Assembly (NCBI RefSeq): GCF_001425945.1
Contig: NZ_LMEB01000001.1
Location: forward strand, 1 to 64,000
Reading direction: 5' to 3'
Length of the DNA: 64,000 nt
From: Brevundimonas sp. Root1279
GTDB taxonomy: Bacteria; Pseudomonadota; Alphaproteobacteria; Caulobacterales; Caulobacteraceae
Below the pieces are notes generated by a model. It worked only from the letters and a program-made list of their open reading frames with translations, was not told where the DNA came from and made no database searches. The translations under genes and the position numbers were made by a program. Below are positions 19,374 to 29,434 of the stretch, piece after piece (position 1 is the first letter of the stretch; each line of letters opens with the position of its first letter).

Positions 19374-19486
19374 AGTGATTAGTGGTTAGTGATTAGTGAT
19401 TGGCAGCGGCGTGTCCACGGCCGACGACGGGGCTACGACGACAGGGACCGCACAGGCCAACCATTAATCACTAACCACTAATCACT
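19374..19486. repeat. Heptad-palindrome element 5, in a divergent promoter region
   Basis: Arms of 30 nt at 19374-19403 and 19457-19486, each four AGTGATT/AGTGGTT heptamers plus GG, around a 53-nt loop. One unit in the right arm reads AATGGTT. Unlike its relatives it lies upstream of both neighbours, within the shared promoter region of the zincin gene and divL. Confidence 0.9.
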
Positions 19487-19563
19487 GCGCCGCCCCTCGT
19501 CCCTCGACCGCGCTCGCCCATGCGTTATGGTTACCGAATCGGAGCGGGAGCTGATCAGGACAC

Positions 19564-21888
19564 ATGGCTGAGGCGGACATCGCCTATGTCGCGACCGCGG
19601 GGGCTGCGGGGCTGGCGCTGGCGCTGAGCGCCTGGGCCGCGCGGCTGCGCGGTCAGCTGGCTCAGCGCACCGAGACCGCCGAGGCCGAGCTGGAGTCCGC
19701 CCACGCCGCCCTGGCCGACCGCGACGGGGCGCTGGCCGCCTTCGAGGACGTGCGCCTGGCCCTGACCCCCGACGGTCGCCCGCGGCGGCTGGGCTCGCCG
19801 GTGGCCTGGGACGCCATCACCGCCGAACTGGGCGGCGAGGGCGACGAGACCACCGACCCGGCCCTGCTGGTCATCGACGCGGTGCGCGCCGCCGCCGGGC
19901 CGCGGCTGGACGCCCTGCTGGATCACGGCGAGGCCTTCGACGCAGTGCTGGACGGCTCGGCCGGCGGCTGGGCGGTCGAGGGGCGCTCGTCGGCGGGGGC
20001 GGCCTGGCTGAGGCTGTCGCGGCTCGGCCTGGTCGGCACGGCGGCGGAGAGCGGGCTGGGCCTGCTGGCCGACGCCTATCCCAATCCGACCTGGATCACC
20101 GACGCGGCCGGACGGCTGGCCTGGGCCAATTCGGCCTGGCTGGCCGAGATGAAGACCGAGAGCGTCGAGGCGGCGCGCGAGAAGAAGCTGAGCTTCGACC
20201 GCGGCGCGGACGCCATCGTGGCGGAGGCCGGGCGGCTGCATCAGCGCCAGGAGGGCTTCCGCTGGACCACCGGCGGCGGTCGGCGGCGGGCCTGGCGGAT
20301 CGTGGCCGAGCCGGCGCCGGGGGGCGCGGGCGCAGTGCTGGCCTTCGCGCTCGACATGACCGAGGCGGAAGAGACGCGCGACACCCTGCGCCGCCACGTC
20401 GAGGCCCATGACGAGACCCTGAACCATCTGGCCGACGCCGTGGCCATCTTCGGTCCGTCGAAGCGGCTGGCCTTCCACAACACCGCCTTCCAGCAGCTGT
20501 TCAATCTCGATCCGGCCTGGCTGGACGAGCGGCCGACCCACGCCGAGCTGCTGGACCGGCTGCGCCAGCGCCGGCTGCTGCCCGAGGTGATCGACTACGC
20601 CGGCTGGAAGGCCAATGAGCTGGACTTCTACGGCGCCTCCGAGGCCGCGCCGGACGACAGCTGGTCCCTGCCCGACGGCCGGACGCTGCGGGTGGTGCGC
20701 CAACCGCACCCTCTGGGCGGGGTGCTGCTGCTGTTCTCGGACATCACCGACGAGCTGAAGTTGCGCAGCCGCTACAATGCGCAGATCCAGGTGCAGACGG
20801 CGACGCTGGACAAGCTGAACGACGCCGTCGCCGTGTTCGGCTCGGACGGGCGCATCCGCCTGCACAATGAGGCCTTCGACAGCTTCTGGGGCATCAGCGG
20901 CGAGGCGCTGGACGCGGCCGGCGACTTCGACGCCGTCGCCGCCCTGTGCCAGTCCACCATGCCCGACCCGGCCCTGTGGCTGGGACTGAAGGCGCGGGTC
21001 GCCGACCCCGATCCGGAGAGCCGAGTGCCCATTTCGGGCGAGGGGCGGACCACCGACGGCCGCATCGCGGCCTGGCAGACCCGACCGCTGCCTGACGGGG
21101 CCACCCTGGTGGCGTTTGTCGACATCACCGCCCGCCGCGGCCTGGAACAGGCCCTGGCCGCCAAGGCCCAGGCGCTGGAGGAGTCGACCGCCCTGAAGCG
21201 CGAGTTCGTGGGCAGCGTGTCCTATGAACTGCGCACGCCGCTGACGACCATCGTCGGCTATTCCGAGCTGCTCGAGACCCTGGGCGACCTGCCCGACCGG
21301 AGCCGCCAGCACGCCGGGGCGATCCGCGTCGCCGCCAGCCAGCTGGCCCGCTCGATCGACGACGTGCTGGACATGGCTCAGATCGACGCCGGCGAGATGG
21401 AGCTGACGCTCGGCGACGTGCGCGTCTGCGACCTGCTGGACCAGGCGGCGGAACGGGTGCGCGGGCGGATCGAGGGTCGCGGGGCCAGCCTCAACGTCGC
21501 CTGCCCGTCCGGCCTGCGCCCGATCCGGGCCGACTCCCAGCGGGTCGGCCAGGCCATCGAATATCTGCTCGACAACGCCGCTCGCGCCGTCACCGAGGGC
21601 GGGGCCGTCAGCCTGACCGCGGAGGCGTCTCCGACCGAGGTCCGCATCCGCGTCGAGGATACCGGGCGGGGCATCCCCTATCATCTGCAGGCCCACGTCT
21701 TCGACCGCTTCGTGCGCCGCGAGCGCGGCGGGCCGGGCGTGGGCCTGGCCCTGGTCAAGGCCCTGGTCGAGCTGCACGGCGGCTGGGCCGAGGTCGAGAG
21801 CGAGCCCGGCAAGGGCGCGACCTTCATCCTGCACCTGCCGATCGAGGCGGCGGTGGCGGCGGCCGCGCCGGAGCTGCGGCTGGGCTGA
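19564..21888 (+). CDS. divL: DivL-type cell-cycle pseudo-histidine kinase
   Basis: A 774-residue sensor-kinase-like protein with an N-terminal membrane segment, PAS-like domains (about 155-530), a dimerisation domain and a C-terminal ATPase-like domain. The phospho-acceptor box reads SVSYELRTPL, with Tyr554 where histidine kinases have His; this is the hallmark of Caulobacter DivL (Tyr550, 769 residues), which works with DivK and CckA to control CtrA activity and polarity. The nucleotide-binding boxes remain recognisable (YLLDNAARAV, VEDTGRGIP, GVGLALVKALVELHGG). The ATG at 19564 follows AGGA. Palindromes 5 and 6 bound the gene. Confidence 0.92.
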   Translation: MAEADIAYVATAGAAGLALALSAWAARLRGQLAQRTETAEAELESAHAALADRDGALAAFEDVRLALTPDGRPRRLGSPVAWDAITAELGGEGDETTDPALLVIDAVRAAAGPRLDALLDHGEAFDAVLDGSAGGWAVEGRSSAGAAWLRLSRLGLVGTAAESGLGLLADAYPNPTWITDAAGRLAWANSAWLAEMKTESVEAAREKKLSFDRGADAIVAEAGRLHQRQEGFRWTTGGGRRRAWRIVAEPAPGGAGAVLAFALDMTEAEETRDTLRRHVEAHDETLNHLADAVAIFGPSKRLAFHNTAFQQLFNLDPAWLDERPTHAELLDRLRQRRLLPEVIDYAGWKANELDFYGASEAAPDDSWSLPDGRTLRVVRQPHPLGGVLLLFSDITDELKLRSRYNAQIQVQTATLDKLNDAVAVFGSDGRIRLHNEAFDSFWGISGEALDAAGDFDAVAALCQSTMPDPALWLGLKARVADPDPESRVPISGEGRTTDGRIAAWQTRPLPDGATLVAFVDITARRGLEQALAAKAQALEESTALKREFVGSVSYELRTPLTTIVGYSELLETLGDLPDRSRQHAGAIRVAASQLARSIDDVLDMAQIDAGEMELTLGDVRVCDLLDQAAERVRGRIEGRGASLNVACPSGLRPIRADSQRVGQAIEYLLDNAARAVTEGGAVSLTAEASPTEVRIRVEDTGRGIPYHLQAHVFDRFVRRERGGPGVGLALVKALVELHGGWAEVESEPGKGATFILHLPIEAAVAAAAPELRLG

Positions 21889-21892
21889 AGTG

Positions 21893-21977
21893 AGTGATTA
21901 GTGGTTAGTGATTAGTGGTTGGCGGCCTCGGGCGCCGCTTTGACACCCCAATCACTAATCACTAGCCACTAATCACT
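21893..21977. repeat. Heptad-palindrome element 6
   Basis: Arms of 30 nt at 21893-21922 and 21948-21977 with a 25-nt loop. The units are AGTGATT and AGTGGTT in alternation, with one AGTGGCT on the right. The two differences between arms would both be G-U pairs in plus-strand RNA, so all 30 positions can pair. It starts four bases after the divL stop and ends 22 bases before the next gene. Confidence 0.9.
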
Positions 21978-21999
21978 TTTCGCGCCGGACCCCGCCCGC

Positions 22000-22854
22000 A
22001 TGGCCAAGCTCCTCAAGACCGCCCTGATCTACGACTTCGACGGCACGCTTGCGCGCGGGAACATGCAGGAGGTCACCTTCATCCCGTCGGTGGGGATGGG
22101 CATCGGCGACTTCTGGGGCGCGGCGGACAAGCTGACCCGCGAGGCCGACGCCGACAACATCCTGATGTACATGCAGCTGATGCTGCAGCGGGCGCGGGAG
22201 AACGACGCGCCGATCACCCGCAAGCTGCTGGCCGAGCACGGCCAGGACGTGAAGCTGTTCGACGGGCTGAAGACGGACCTGACCGGGCCGGGCTGGTTCG
22301 AGCGGATCAACGCCGTGGGCGCCAAATACGGCCTGGAGATCGAGCACTACATCATCTCGGCCGGGCTGGAGGAGATGATCGACGGCTGCCCGATCCGCGA
22401 GGAGTTCCGCCACGTGTTCGCGTCGAAATTCGTCTACGACGACGCCGGCGTGGCCATCTGGCCGGCGGTGGGCGTCAACTACACGACCAAGACCCAGTAT
22501 CTGTTCCGCATCAACAAGGGGGTGCTGAACCACTGGGAGCACGAGCGGATCAACAAATTCATGGCCGACGACGACCGGCCGGTGCCGTTCGAGCGGATGA
22601 TCTTCCTCGGCGACGGCGACACCGACGTGCCGACCATGAAGATGATGCACACCAAGGGCGGCTTCTCGATCGCCGTCTATGACCCGCGCAATTCCGAGCG
22701 CGACCAGCAGAAGATCTACGGCCTGATCTCCGAGGACCGGGTCAATTTCGTCGCCGCTGCGGACTATCGCGAGGGCTCGGCGCTGGACCTCATCGTGAAG
22801 GGGCTGATCGGACGGATCGCGATCAATGCGGGGACGATGCCGGAAGGGGTGTGA
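22000..22854 (+). CDS. HAD-superfamily phosphatase-like hydrolase
   Basis: A 284-residue HAD-fold protein. Motif I is YDFDGTLARGN near residue 11, with the nucleophile and acid aspartates; motif IV is GDGDTDVP near 207. A large helical cap lies between them. Substrate unknown. The ATG at 22000 has no clear ribosome site; element 6 ends 22 bases upstream. Its 3' end overlaps the convergent SseB-like gene by 32 bases. Confidence 0.85.
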   Translation: MAKLLKTALIYDFDGTLARGNMQEVTFIPSVGMGIGDFWGAADKLTREADADNILMYMQLMLQRARENDAPITRKLLAEHGQDVKLFDGLKTDLTGPGWFERINAVGAKYGLEIEHYIISAGLEEMIDGCPIREEFRHVFASKFVYDDAGVAIWPAVGVNYTTKTQYLFRINKGVLNHWEHERINKFMADDDRPVPFERMIFLGDGDTDVPTMKMMHTKGGFSIAVYDPRNSERDQQKIYGLISEDRVNFVAAADYREGSALDLIVKGLIGRIAINAGTMPEGV

Positions 22855-23344
22855 CGGGCGCCCGCTGGATCGACTGAAGCAGGATCGCGATTTCCTCCGG
22901 GGTGAAGATGACCACCGGCCCGTTGTTGTAGTTCAACACGAACCCCGCCTGGTTCTGCAGGCGCAGCACCTGTTCGCCGGTCATGCCCAGCAGGGGGACC
23001 TGTTGGCCGAAGGCCGCCGGCGCGAGCTCCTGTCGCGTGAACCCGAAGATCACCGACTTGCCGTTGATGTCGCTCGCGAACAACTGCATCGGCAGCGCCT
23101 CCAGCGTTCCGGCGCGCTCTCGAGCGGCCGCAGCGTCGTACGTCGACTGCTCGACCCGGACCCAGATCTTTCCATTGAGGAAGCTGGTGAGGAAGGCGTT
23201 CCGAGCCGCGGGGTTCTCGATCGCGGCGGCCAGATTGGCTTCGATCACCTCGGGGGACCATTGGGCCGCGACGGGCGACTGAGCCTGGGCTTGGGCGACA
23301 CCAAAACAGCACCAGACAAGAACGGACAGGACGAGCGATTTCAT
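22823..23344 (-). CDS. Exported SseB-like protein
   Basis: A 173-residue protein with a cleavable signal peptide (MKSLVLSVLVWCCFGVAQAQA). The mature part has the pattern of an SseB N-terminal domain: a helix with NPAARNAFLTSFLNGKIWV, then VIFGFTRQEL, and NYNNGPVVIFTPEEIAILL near the end. SseB-type domains are usually cytosolic, so an exported copy is unusual. Role unknown. The start is the ATG at 23344, with only a weak ribosome site. It overlaps the HAD gene tail to tail. Confidence 0.75.
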   Translation of the reverse strand: MKSLVLSVLVWCCFGVAQAQAQSPVAAQWSPEVIEANLAAAIENPAARNAFLTSFLNGKIWVRVEQSTYDAAAARERAGTLEALPMQLFASDINGKSVIFGFTRQELAPAAFGQQVPLLGMTGEQVLRLQNQAGFVLNYNNGPVVIFTPEEIAILLQSIQRAPVTPLPASSPH

Positions 23345-23473
23345 GCTCGTCTTGGAGCAAAGCGGAGCCGTTTCGACAAGCTCCGAAGACCGCCGTGCGT
23401 TCGGCTGCATCCAAACCGGCGGTCGGCGACGACTACCCTGTGAAAGGCGGATATTCCGCCGGAGGGAACGACC

Positions 23474-24469
23474 GTGAGCCTGACCCGACTGACTCGAGTA
23501 TTTCTCGGCGGCCTGTTCGGCCTGCTGGCCCTGATCTCGCTGCTGACCGCGGCCCCCGCCCAGGCCCAGGAGCGCGTGACCGAGACGCCGGTGCCTGGCT
23601 TCCCGCACGCGGTGCTCTACACGACGGACGATGCGCCCCGGCCGGTGGTGGTGATCCTGCACGGGGCCGACGGAAACGACGAGGCGAGCACGCGCTTCGG
23701 GCCGATCCTCGCGGAGCTGGGCTATGCGGCCGTGGGCCTGCCTTACTATTCGCCGAACTGGGGCGAATACGGTCCGCCGCCGAAATTCCCCGACCTGCCA
23801 GGCAGCTTCGTCGACATCCGCGTCGACCAGATCGGCGCGCTGCGCGAGGCGCTGAAGACCATGCCGGGTGTGGACGTCGAGCGCTTCGGCCTGTTCGGCG
23901 GCTCCAAGGGTTCGGAGTTCGCCCTGATCGCGGCCAGCCGCTATCCGTGGATCGACAGCGTCGTCGCCTACACCCCGTCGGACGTGGTGTGGGAGGGCTG
24001 GGGGCTGGAGACGGTCGAGGCCGAAGGAACGCGCTCGTCCTTCTCGTTCGGCGGACAGGCCCTGGCCTTCATGCCCTATCGCGGCTTCGTCGAGGGGCTG
24101 CTGGCCGGGCCGGGCAAGGCCGACCTGCGCGCCATCCACGAGAACGGTCGCGCCGACCATCCCGGGCGGGAGGCCGCGGCCCGTATCCCGGTCGAGCAGT
24201 ATCCGGGCGCCCTGATGCTGATCGCCGGCGGCAAGGACGCGCAGTGGAACAGCGAACGCCAGGCTCGCAATATCGAGGCGTCGCGGCGGACGGCTGGGCT
24301 GGAGACCGAGCTGCTCGTCTATGCGGACGCCGGCCACGACCTGATCGGCGGCGACGGCGACCTGCGCGGCGAAGGGCGCGGCGGCGGCGCGCCGGAGGCC
24401 GATGCCGCGGCGCGGCTGGACGCCTGGCCGAAGGTGGTCGCCTTCATGGCGCGGACCTTGGGGGACTAG
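23474..24469 (+). CDS. Exported alpha/beta hydrolase, BAAT-C/dienelactone-hydrolase-like
   Basis: A 331-residue secreted hydrolase with a signal peptide ending near APAQAQE. The alpha/beta core shows VVVILHGADG (oxyanion hole), the nucleophile elbow GGSKGSEF with Ser near residue 144, an acidic residue in IAGGKDAQWN, and the catalytic His in ADAGHDLIG. This layout matches acyl-CoA thioesterase/BAAT C-terminal and dienelactone hydrolase relatives; the real substrate is unknown. It starts with GTG at 23474 behind GGAGGGAA. The last base pairs of its TAG are shared with the convergent PilZ gene stop (CTAG). Confidence 0.82.
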   Translation: MSLTRLTRVFLGGLFGLLALISLLTAAPAQAQERVTETPVPGFPHAVLYTTDDAPRPVVVILHGADGNDEASTRFGPILAELGYAAVGLPYYSPNWGEYGPPPKFPDLPGSFVDIRVDQIGALREALKTMPGVDVERFGLFGGSKGSEFALIAASRYPWIDSVVAYTPSDVVWEGWGLETVEAEGTRSSFSFGGQALAFMPYRGFVEGLLAGPGKADLRAIHENGRADHPGREAAARIPVEQYPGALMLIAGGKDAQWNSERQARNIEASRRTAGLETELLVYADAGHDLIGGDGDLRGEGRGGGAPEADAAARLDAWPKVVAFMARTLGD

Positions 24470-24792
24470 CGCCCCCCGGCCCGCATATAGGCGTCGCGGG
24501 CGGCGGCGAGGCGCGAGGGGACGAGGCCGCCCAGGCCGGCGGAAGCGCCGCGCTTGACCCCGGCCTCGACACCCTTGCACCAGGCCACCTCGACCTCGAT
24601 GGCCAAGGCCTGGCCGACGTCGATGACGATCACCCGTGACGGCAGGGGGTAGGCGCGATCGAGGCGCAGCTTCATGCCGGCCGCCGATTGGTCGGCGATC
24701 AGGCAGGGCAGCTCCAGACCGGGCGCGACGATGACGCCGCGCGCATTGGCGGGCGATCGAGTCTCGAACCGGCGGTCCTGGCTGGGCTTCAT
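24466..24792 (-). CDS. PilZ-domain protein
   Basis: A 108-residue stand-alone PilZ domain, likely a cyclic-di-GMP receptor. The two ligand motifs are present: RRFETR near residue 7 and DQSAAGMKL near 34. Its ATG overlaps the stop of the upstream kinase gene (ATGA), so the two are probably translated together. Its stop shares the palindromic CTAG with the opposing hydrolase gene. Confidence 0.88.
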   Translation of the reverse strand: MKPSQDRRFETRSPANARGVIVAPGLELPCLIADQSAAGMKLRLDRAYPLPSRVIVIDVGQALAIEVEVAWCKGVEAGVKRGASAGLGGLVPSRLAAARDAYMRAGGR

Positions 24793-25589
24793 GCGGCGAT
24801 AGAGCCCGGAACGCGGTCCCGGTCCAGCGTCACCGTAAACGTCGCCGCGACGCCGCCCGAAAGCATGCGCCGGGTGAGCCGTTCGAAGTGGGCGATGAAG
24901 CCTTCGATCCGCACCCGGTCGGCGGCGGGCAAGGCGTCCGGCGCGAGACCGAGCAACTCCGCCTCCTGCTCGCAGCGCCAGTCCAGGACGACATCGAAGG
25001 ACGGGGCCTTGAGGAAGACCAGGGCGTCGAAGCGGGCGAAGAGGTCGGCATAGGGACCGGCGACGGCGGTGTTGATCGCGCTCCGCCAGCGGCCGTCGGC
25101 GTCATGGTCGCGCTCCAGGGCGTTGACCGGCTCGGCCAGGGCGGCGGCGTCCTCGGCCTGCACGCCGAGGCACCAGCCTTCCAGCAGGATGGCCGAGGGG
25201 CGGCCCCGGACGACGGGCCAGTCGGCCTCGGTCCGGCGATCGTCGGCGTGTTTGTCGAAGGCCGGCAACAGCGTCGCGGCGTCGGGGCCGGCGGCCGACA
25301 GGGCGTCGAGGGTGCGGCTCAGGAGGGCCAGGTCGTGGGTCCCCGGCGGCCCGCGCACGGCGAACAGAGGATGGATCGTGCGGGCCAGGGCCTCGCGCTC
25401 GGCCCGGGTCAGATAGACGTCGTCGAGCGAGAGGTGGGCGGCGCCGAAGCGGGCGGCGGCCTCTCGGGCCAGGGTGGTCTTGCCGCAGCCCTGCGCGCCC
25501 GCCAGGGCGATCAGCGGCGGGCGGTCGGTCGGCCCCTGCGCAATCAGGCGGCCGATCAGGTCGATCAGTCGCGGATCGGCCCGCCCCAT
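24789..25589 (-). CDS. P-loop kinase, D-glycerate 3-kinase-like
   Basis: A 266-residue P-loop kinase with Walker A GAQGCGKTTLAREA near residue 29 and features of the plant/yeast-type glycerate kinase family: LSLDDVYLTRAER, FAVRGPPGTHDLALL, PAFDKHADDR and ILLEGWCLG. It would phosphorylate D-glycerate to 3-phosphoglycerate in photorespiration-like or serine routes, though uncharacterised relatives exist. It lies four bases after the ferredoxin gene and overlaps the PilZ gene, forming a likely operon. Confidence 0.8.
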   Translation of the reverse strand: MGRADPRLIDLIGRLIAQGPTDRPPLIALAGAQGCGKTTLAREAAARFGAAHLSLDDVYLTRAEREALARTIHPLFAVRGPPGTHDLALLSRTLDALSAAGPDAATLLPAFDKHADDRRTEADWPVVRGRPSAILLEGWCLGVQAEDAAALAEPVNALERDHDADGRWRSAINTAVAGPYADLFARFDALVFLKAPSFDVVLDWRCEQEAELLGLAPDALPAADRVRIEGFIAHFERLTRRMLSGGVAATFTVTLDRDRVPGSIAA

Positions 25590-25593
25590 GGGA

Positions 25594-25914
25594 TCAGTGC
25601 TGGTTCTCGGGGAGGCGGACGATCAGGCCGTCCAAGTCGTCCGAGACGCGGATCTGGCACGACAGGCGGCTGTTCGGCTGGACGTTCTCGGCGAAGTCGA
25701 GCATCGACTCCTCCATGGCCGAGGCGCGGCCGGTCTCGGCCTGGAAATTCTCGTCCACATAGACGTGGCAGGTGGCGCAGGCGCAGGCGCCGCCGCAGTC
25801 GGCGTCGATGCCGGGCACATTGTTGCGGATCGCCCCCTCCATCACGGAGAGGCCGTTCTTGACCTCGACGGTGTGCTCGCGCCCGTCGTGTTCGATGTAG
25901 GTGATCTTCGCCAT
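25594..25914 (-). CDS. Adrenodoxin-type [2Fe-2S] ferredoxin
   Basis: A 106-residue ferredoxin with the vertebrate-type cluster ligands CGGACACATC and, further on, LSCQIRV. It passes single electrons to P450s or other oxygenases or to iron-sulfur assembly; the partner is not nearby. I used the ATG at 25914, where family similarity ([10 protein letters not shown]) begins; an ATG four codons earlier is possible. It leads an apparent operon with the kinase and PilZ genes. Confidence 0.9.
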   Translation of the reverse strand: MAKITYIEHDGREHTVEVKNGLSVMEGAIRNNVPGIDADCGGACACATCHVYVDENFQAETGRASAMEESMLDFAENVQPNSRLSCQIRVSDDLDGLIVRLPENQH

Positions 25915-25954
25915 GCTGCGGCTCATATCCCAGCCCGCGACGGACGCAAGGGGC

Positions 25955-26839
25955 TCAGGGCGCCTCGGGGCCCGCAAGAAGGCGGCGGACCAGGCCGAGA
26001 TGCTTTTCCGCTTCGTCCCGTTCCGGGCCAGCGGCCACCTGGGGCAGGGCGATCTCGAACCACCGGATCGACTTGCGAAGAGCCTCCGCATCGAGGTCAG
26101 CGGCGCTCCGCCCCCGGACGCCACTGACCATATAGGCCCGGGCCAACTCCAGGGCGGCGTCCTCGCGGCCGGCGTCATAGGCGACGAGCCACCAGCGGAC
26201 GGCCTCGTCGTTATCCTTCTCGACGGTATCGCCGTTCCAGTACATCTGGGCGAGGGTGAAGGAGGCGTTCCTCTGCCTCTGGGCGGCGGCGAGACTGTAC
26301 CAGCGGAAGGCCTCAGCGTGGTCTTCGGCGACTCCGGAGCCGAAAAGATAGAAATTGCCTGTGTCGGTCTGGGCGTCGGCATCGCCCATCTCGGCGGCTC
26401 GGCGGCACAGCTCGGCCGCGCGGACGGGATCGGCGGTCACGCCCTTGCCCGTCATCAGTATCAGGCCGAGCGCACACAGGGACTTGGCGTAGCCGCCTTC
26501 GCCGGCGGCGGTATAGAGGGCGACCGCGCGCGGGAGATCAGCCACGCCGCCATGGCCGTGCTCGTAGCACTCGGCCGTCATGTGCGCGGCCTCGGCCGAG
26601 ACTTCAGCGCCCGTTTCCCAGGCCCGGCAGGCGGCGGGAAAATCCGAACCGTTCCCCGCCAAGCCCAAGGCGCCGTAGCCGTCGTAGATGGCGCGGGCGC
26701 CTGGAACATCGGCTTCAGCGAGACGACCGATCTCGGCATAGGACTCGGCGATGGGCCGACGCGCCATGGCCGCGGTCAGCTCGGCATTCGCGGTCGGCCC
26801 GGCCGCTAGGGCGACCGACATGGAGAGGGTCGCCAGCAT
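25955..26839 (-). CDS. Exported Sel1-repeat protein
   Basis: A 294-residue protein with a short signal peptide ([14 protein letters not shown]) and about five Sel1-like (TPR-related) repeats from residue 65 onward, for example [22 protein letters not shown] and [22 protein letters not shown]. Sel1 repeats bind proteins or peptidoglycan-linked partners. GTG and ATG stand in tandem (26842 and 26839). The gene starts a few bases after sdhB, so it may be cotranscribed with the succinate dehydrogenase operon, but no link in function is evident. Confidence 0.82.
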   Translation of the reverse strand: MLATLSMSVALAAGPTANAELTAAMARRPIAESYAEIGRLAEADVPGARAIYDGYGALGLAGNGSDFPAACRAWETGAEVSAEAAHMTAECYEHGHGGVADLPRAVALYTAAGEGGYAKSLCALGLILMTGKGVTADPVRAAELCRRAAEMGDADAQTDTGNFYLFGSGVAEDHAEAFRWYSLAAAQRQRNASFTLAQMYWNGDTVEKDNDEAVRWWLVAYDAGREDAALELARAYMVSGVRGRSAADLDAEALRKSIRWFEIALPQVAAGPERDEAEKHLGLVRRLLAGPEAP

Positions 26840-26843
26840 CACG

Positions 26844-27647
26844 TCAGGCCGACGCCTTCTCTTTCTTCCGGCTCGGCGAGACCATCAGCTTCTTGGTCTC
26901 GGCGATGGCCTTGGCCGGGTTCAGGCCCTTCGGGCAGACCTGGGCGCAGTTCATGATCGTGTGGCAGCGGTAGAGCTTGAACGGGTCCTCGAGGTCGTCG
27001 AGGCGCTTGTCCGTTGCGTCGTCACGGCTGTCGGCGATCCAGCGGTAGGACTGCAGCAGGGCGGCCGGGCCGAGGTATTCGGTCTGGTTCCACCAGTAGC
27101 TTGGGCACGAGGTCGAGCAGCAGGCGCACAGGATGCACTCGTACAGGCCGTCCAGCTTGGCGCGGTCTTCCGGCGACTGCAGGCGCTCCTTCTCCGGATC
27201 CGGCTCGTCCGACTGGAGGTAGGGCTGGATGGAGTCGTACTGGGCGTAGAACAGCGACAGGTCGGTCACCAGGTCCTTGACCACCGGCTGGTGCGGCAGG
27301 GGCGCGATGGCGATGGTGTTGGACGAGCACTCGTCCATGCCCTTGGTGCAGGCCAGGGCGTTGCGGCCGTCGATGTTCATCGAGCACGAGCCGCAGATGC
27401 CCTCGCGGCACGAGCGCCGGAAGGTCAGGGTCGGGTCGATCTCGTTCTTGATGTGGATCAGGGCGTCCAGCAGCATCGGGCCGTGCTCGTCGGCCGAGAC
27501 CTCATAGACGTCCCAGCGCGGATCGGCATCGACCTCGGGGTCGTAGCGGTAGACCTTGTAGGTCTTGACGTTCTGGGCGCCGGCCGGGGCCTTGTGGACC
27601 TTGCCGGTGGTGGGCTTGGAGCCCCGCGGGAGAGTGAGCTGGACCAT
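26844..27647 (-). CDS. sdhB: Succinate dehydrogenase iron-sulfur subunit
   Basis: A 267-residue subunit of complex II that carries electrons from the flavin to quinone. Cluster ligands are visible: [2Fe-2S] in [12 protein letters not shown] plus a later Cys, [4Fe-4S] in [11 protein letters not shown], and [3Fe-4S] in [14 protein letters not shown]. Its ATG overlaps the sdhA stop by one base (TAATG). The lysine-rich C-terminus (SRKKEKASA) is typical of the order. Confidence 0.98.
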   Translation of the reverse strand: MVQLTLPRGSKPTTGKVHKAPAGAQNVKTYKVYRYDPEVDADPRWDVYEVSADEHGPMLLDALIHIKNEIDPTLTFRRSCREGICGSCSMNIDGRNALACTKGMDECSSNTIAIAPLPHQPVVKDLVTDLSLFYAQYDSIQPYLQSDEPDPEKERLQSPEDRAKLDGLYECILCACCSTSCPSYWWNQTEYLGPAALLQSYRWIADSRDDATDKRLDDLEDPFKLYRCHTIMNCAQVCPKGLNPAKAIAETKKLMVSPSRKKEKASA

Positions 27648-29431
27648 TAGTAAACCCGCGCCTTGGGTTCGATGTACGAGACCTCGTCCGACATCGTGTA
27701 ATTGTGGACCGGACGGTAGTCGATCTTCACCTGATCGCCGGGGGTCTTCCAGGCGAGGGTGTGCTTCATCCAGTTGACGTCGTCGCGATCCGGGAAGTCC
27801 TCGCGCGCATGGGCGCCGCGGCTCTCGGTGCGGTTCAGGGCCCCCTCGATGGTGACCAGGGCCTGATCGATCAGGTTGTCGTATTCTAGGGTCTCGACCA
27901 GATCGGTGTTCCAGATCAGGCCGCGGTCGGTGGTGCGGATGTCGTCGCCCTGGGCGTGGATGGCGCGCAGTTTGGAGACACCCTCTTCCAGGGTCTTGCC
28001 GGTGCGGAACACGGCGGCGTCGGACTGCATGGCGCGCTGCATGGCCGTGCGCAGCTTGGCCGTCGGGGTCGAGCCGTTGGCGTTGCGGAAGCGGTCGAGG
28101 CGAGCCAGGTGGCCGTCGGTGGCCGAGGCCGGGGCGTCCGGCACGGCCGAGGTCTTGTCGACGACCTCGCCGGTGCGCAGGCCGGCGGCGCGGCCGAACA
28201 CGACCAGGTCGGTCAGGGAGTTGGAGCCCAGGCGGTTGGCGCCGTGCACCGAGACGCAGGCGGCCTCGCCGACGGCCATCAAGCCGGGAACGACGCTGTC
28301 CGGGTTGCCGTCACGGAGGGTGAGCACCTCGCCGTGATAGTTCGTGGGGATGCCGCCCATGTTGTAGTGGACGGTCGGCAGCACCGGGATCGGCTCCTTG
28401 GTGACGTCGACGCCGGCGAAGATCTTGGCCGATTCCGAGATGCCAGGCAGACGCTCGTGCAGGATGGCCGGATCCAGGTGGTCCAGGTGCAGGAAGATGT
28501 GGTCCTTGTTCGGGCCCACGCCGCGGCCTTCGCGGATCTCGATGGTCATGGAGCGGCTGACCATGTCGCGCGGGGCCAGGTCCTTCACGGTCGGCGCATA
28601 GCGCTCCATGAAGCGCTCGCCTTCCGAGTTGGTCAGATAGCCGCCCTCGCCGCGGGCGCCCTCGGTGATCAGGCAGCCGGCGCCGTAGATGCCGGTCGGG
28701 TGGAACTGCACGAACTCCATGTCCTGCAGGGGCAGGCCGGCGCGCAGCACCATGGCGTTGCCGTCGCCGGTGCAGGTGTGGGCCGAGGTGGCCGAGAAAT
28801 AGGCGCGGCCGTAACCGCCGGTCGCCAGGACCACCATCTTGGCGCGGAAGCGGTGCAGGGTGCCGTCGTCCAGCTTCAGCGCGGTAACGCCGGTGCAGGC
28901 GCCGTCCTGCATGATCAGGTCGAGGGCGAAATATTCGACGAAGAACTCGACCTCGCGACGGACCGACTGGCCGTAGAGGGTGTGCAGGATGGCGTGGCCG
29001 GTGCGGTCGGCGGCGGCGCAGGTGCGCTGCACGGGGCCCTCGCCGTAGTTGCGGGTCATGCCGCCGAAGGCGCGCTGGTAGATGCGGCCGTCGTCGGTGC
29101 GCGAGAAGGGTACGCCCCAGTGCTCGAGCTCATAGACCGCCTTGGGCGCCTCGCGGACGAGGTATTCGATGGCGTCCTGATCGCCCAGCCAGTCCGACCC
29201 CTTGACGGTGTCGTACATGTGCCATTTCCAGCTGTCCTCGCCCATGTTGCCGAGCGAGGCGGAGATGCCGCCCTGGGCCGCGACGGTGTGCGAGCGGGTC
29301 GGGAAGACCTTGGTGACGCAGGCGACCTTCAGCCCCTGCTGGGCGGCGCCGAGGGCGGCGCGCAGGCCGGAGCCGCCGGCTCCCACCACCACGACGTCAT
29401 AGGCGTGATCGACGAATTCGTAGGCGGCCAA
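27647..29431 (-). CDS. sdhA: Succinate dehydrogenase flavoprotein subunit
   Basis: The 594-residue catalytic subunit of complex II; oxidises succinate to fumarate. The FAD fold [16 protein letters not shown] is near residue 14, the histidine that binds FAD covalently is in [10 protein letters not shown], and active-site segments [19 protein letters not shown] and RLGSNSLTD follow. The start codon is TTG at 29431 with GGAG nine bases upstream; it lies just after the sdhD stop. Part of sdhCDAB. Confidence 0.98.
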   Translation of the reverse strand: MAAYEFVDHAYDVVVVGAGGSGLRAALGAAQQGLKVACVTKVFPTRSHTVAAQGGISASLGNMGEDSWKWHMYDTVKGSDWLGDQDAIEYLVREAPKAVYELEHWGVPFSRTDDGRIYQRAFGGMTRNYGEGPVQRTCAAADRTGHAILHTLYGQSVRREVEFFVEYFALDLIMQDGACTGVTALKLDDGTLHRFRAKMVVLATGGYGRAYFSATSAHTCTGDGNAMVLRAGLPLQDMEFVQFHPTGIYGAGCLITEGARGEGGYLTNSEGERFMERYAPTVKDLAPRDMVSRSMTIEIREGRGVGPNKDHIFLHLDHLDPAILHERLPGISESAKIFAGVDVTKEPIPVLPTVHYNMGGIPTNYHGEVLTLRDGNPDSVVPGLMAVGEAACVSVHGANRLGSNSLTDLVVFGRAAGLRTGEVVDKTSAVPDAPASATDGHLARLDRFRNANGSTPTAKLRTAMQRAMQSDAAVFRTGKTLEEGVSKLRAIHAQGDDIRTTDRGLIWNTDLVETLEYDNLIDQALVTIEGALNRTESRGAHAREDFPDRDDVNWMKHTLAWKTPGDQVKIDYRPVHNYTMSDEVSYIEPKARVY

Positions 29432-29434
29432 CGA

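Noticed and set aside
19355-19563. CtrA box (TTAA-N7-TTAA) upstream of divL
   Set aside because: Only TTAATCACTAA inside the palindrome resembles it, and the spacing is wrong.
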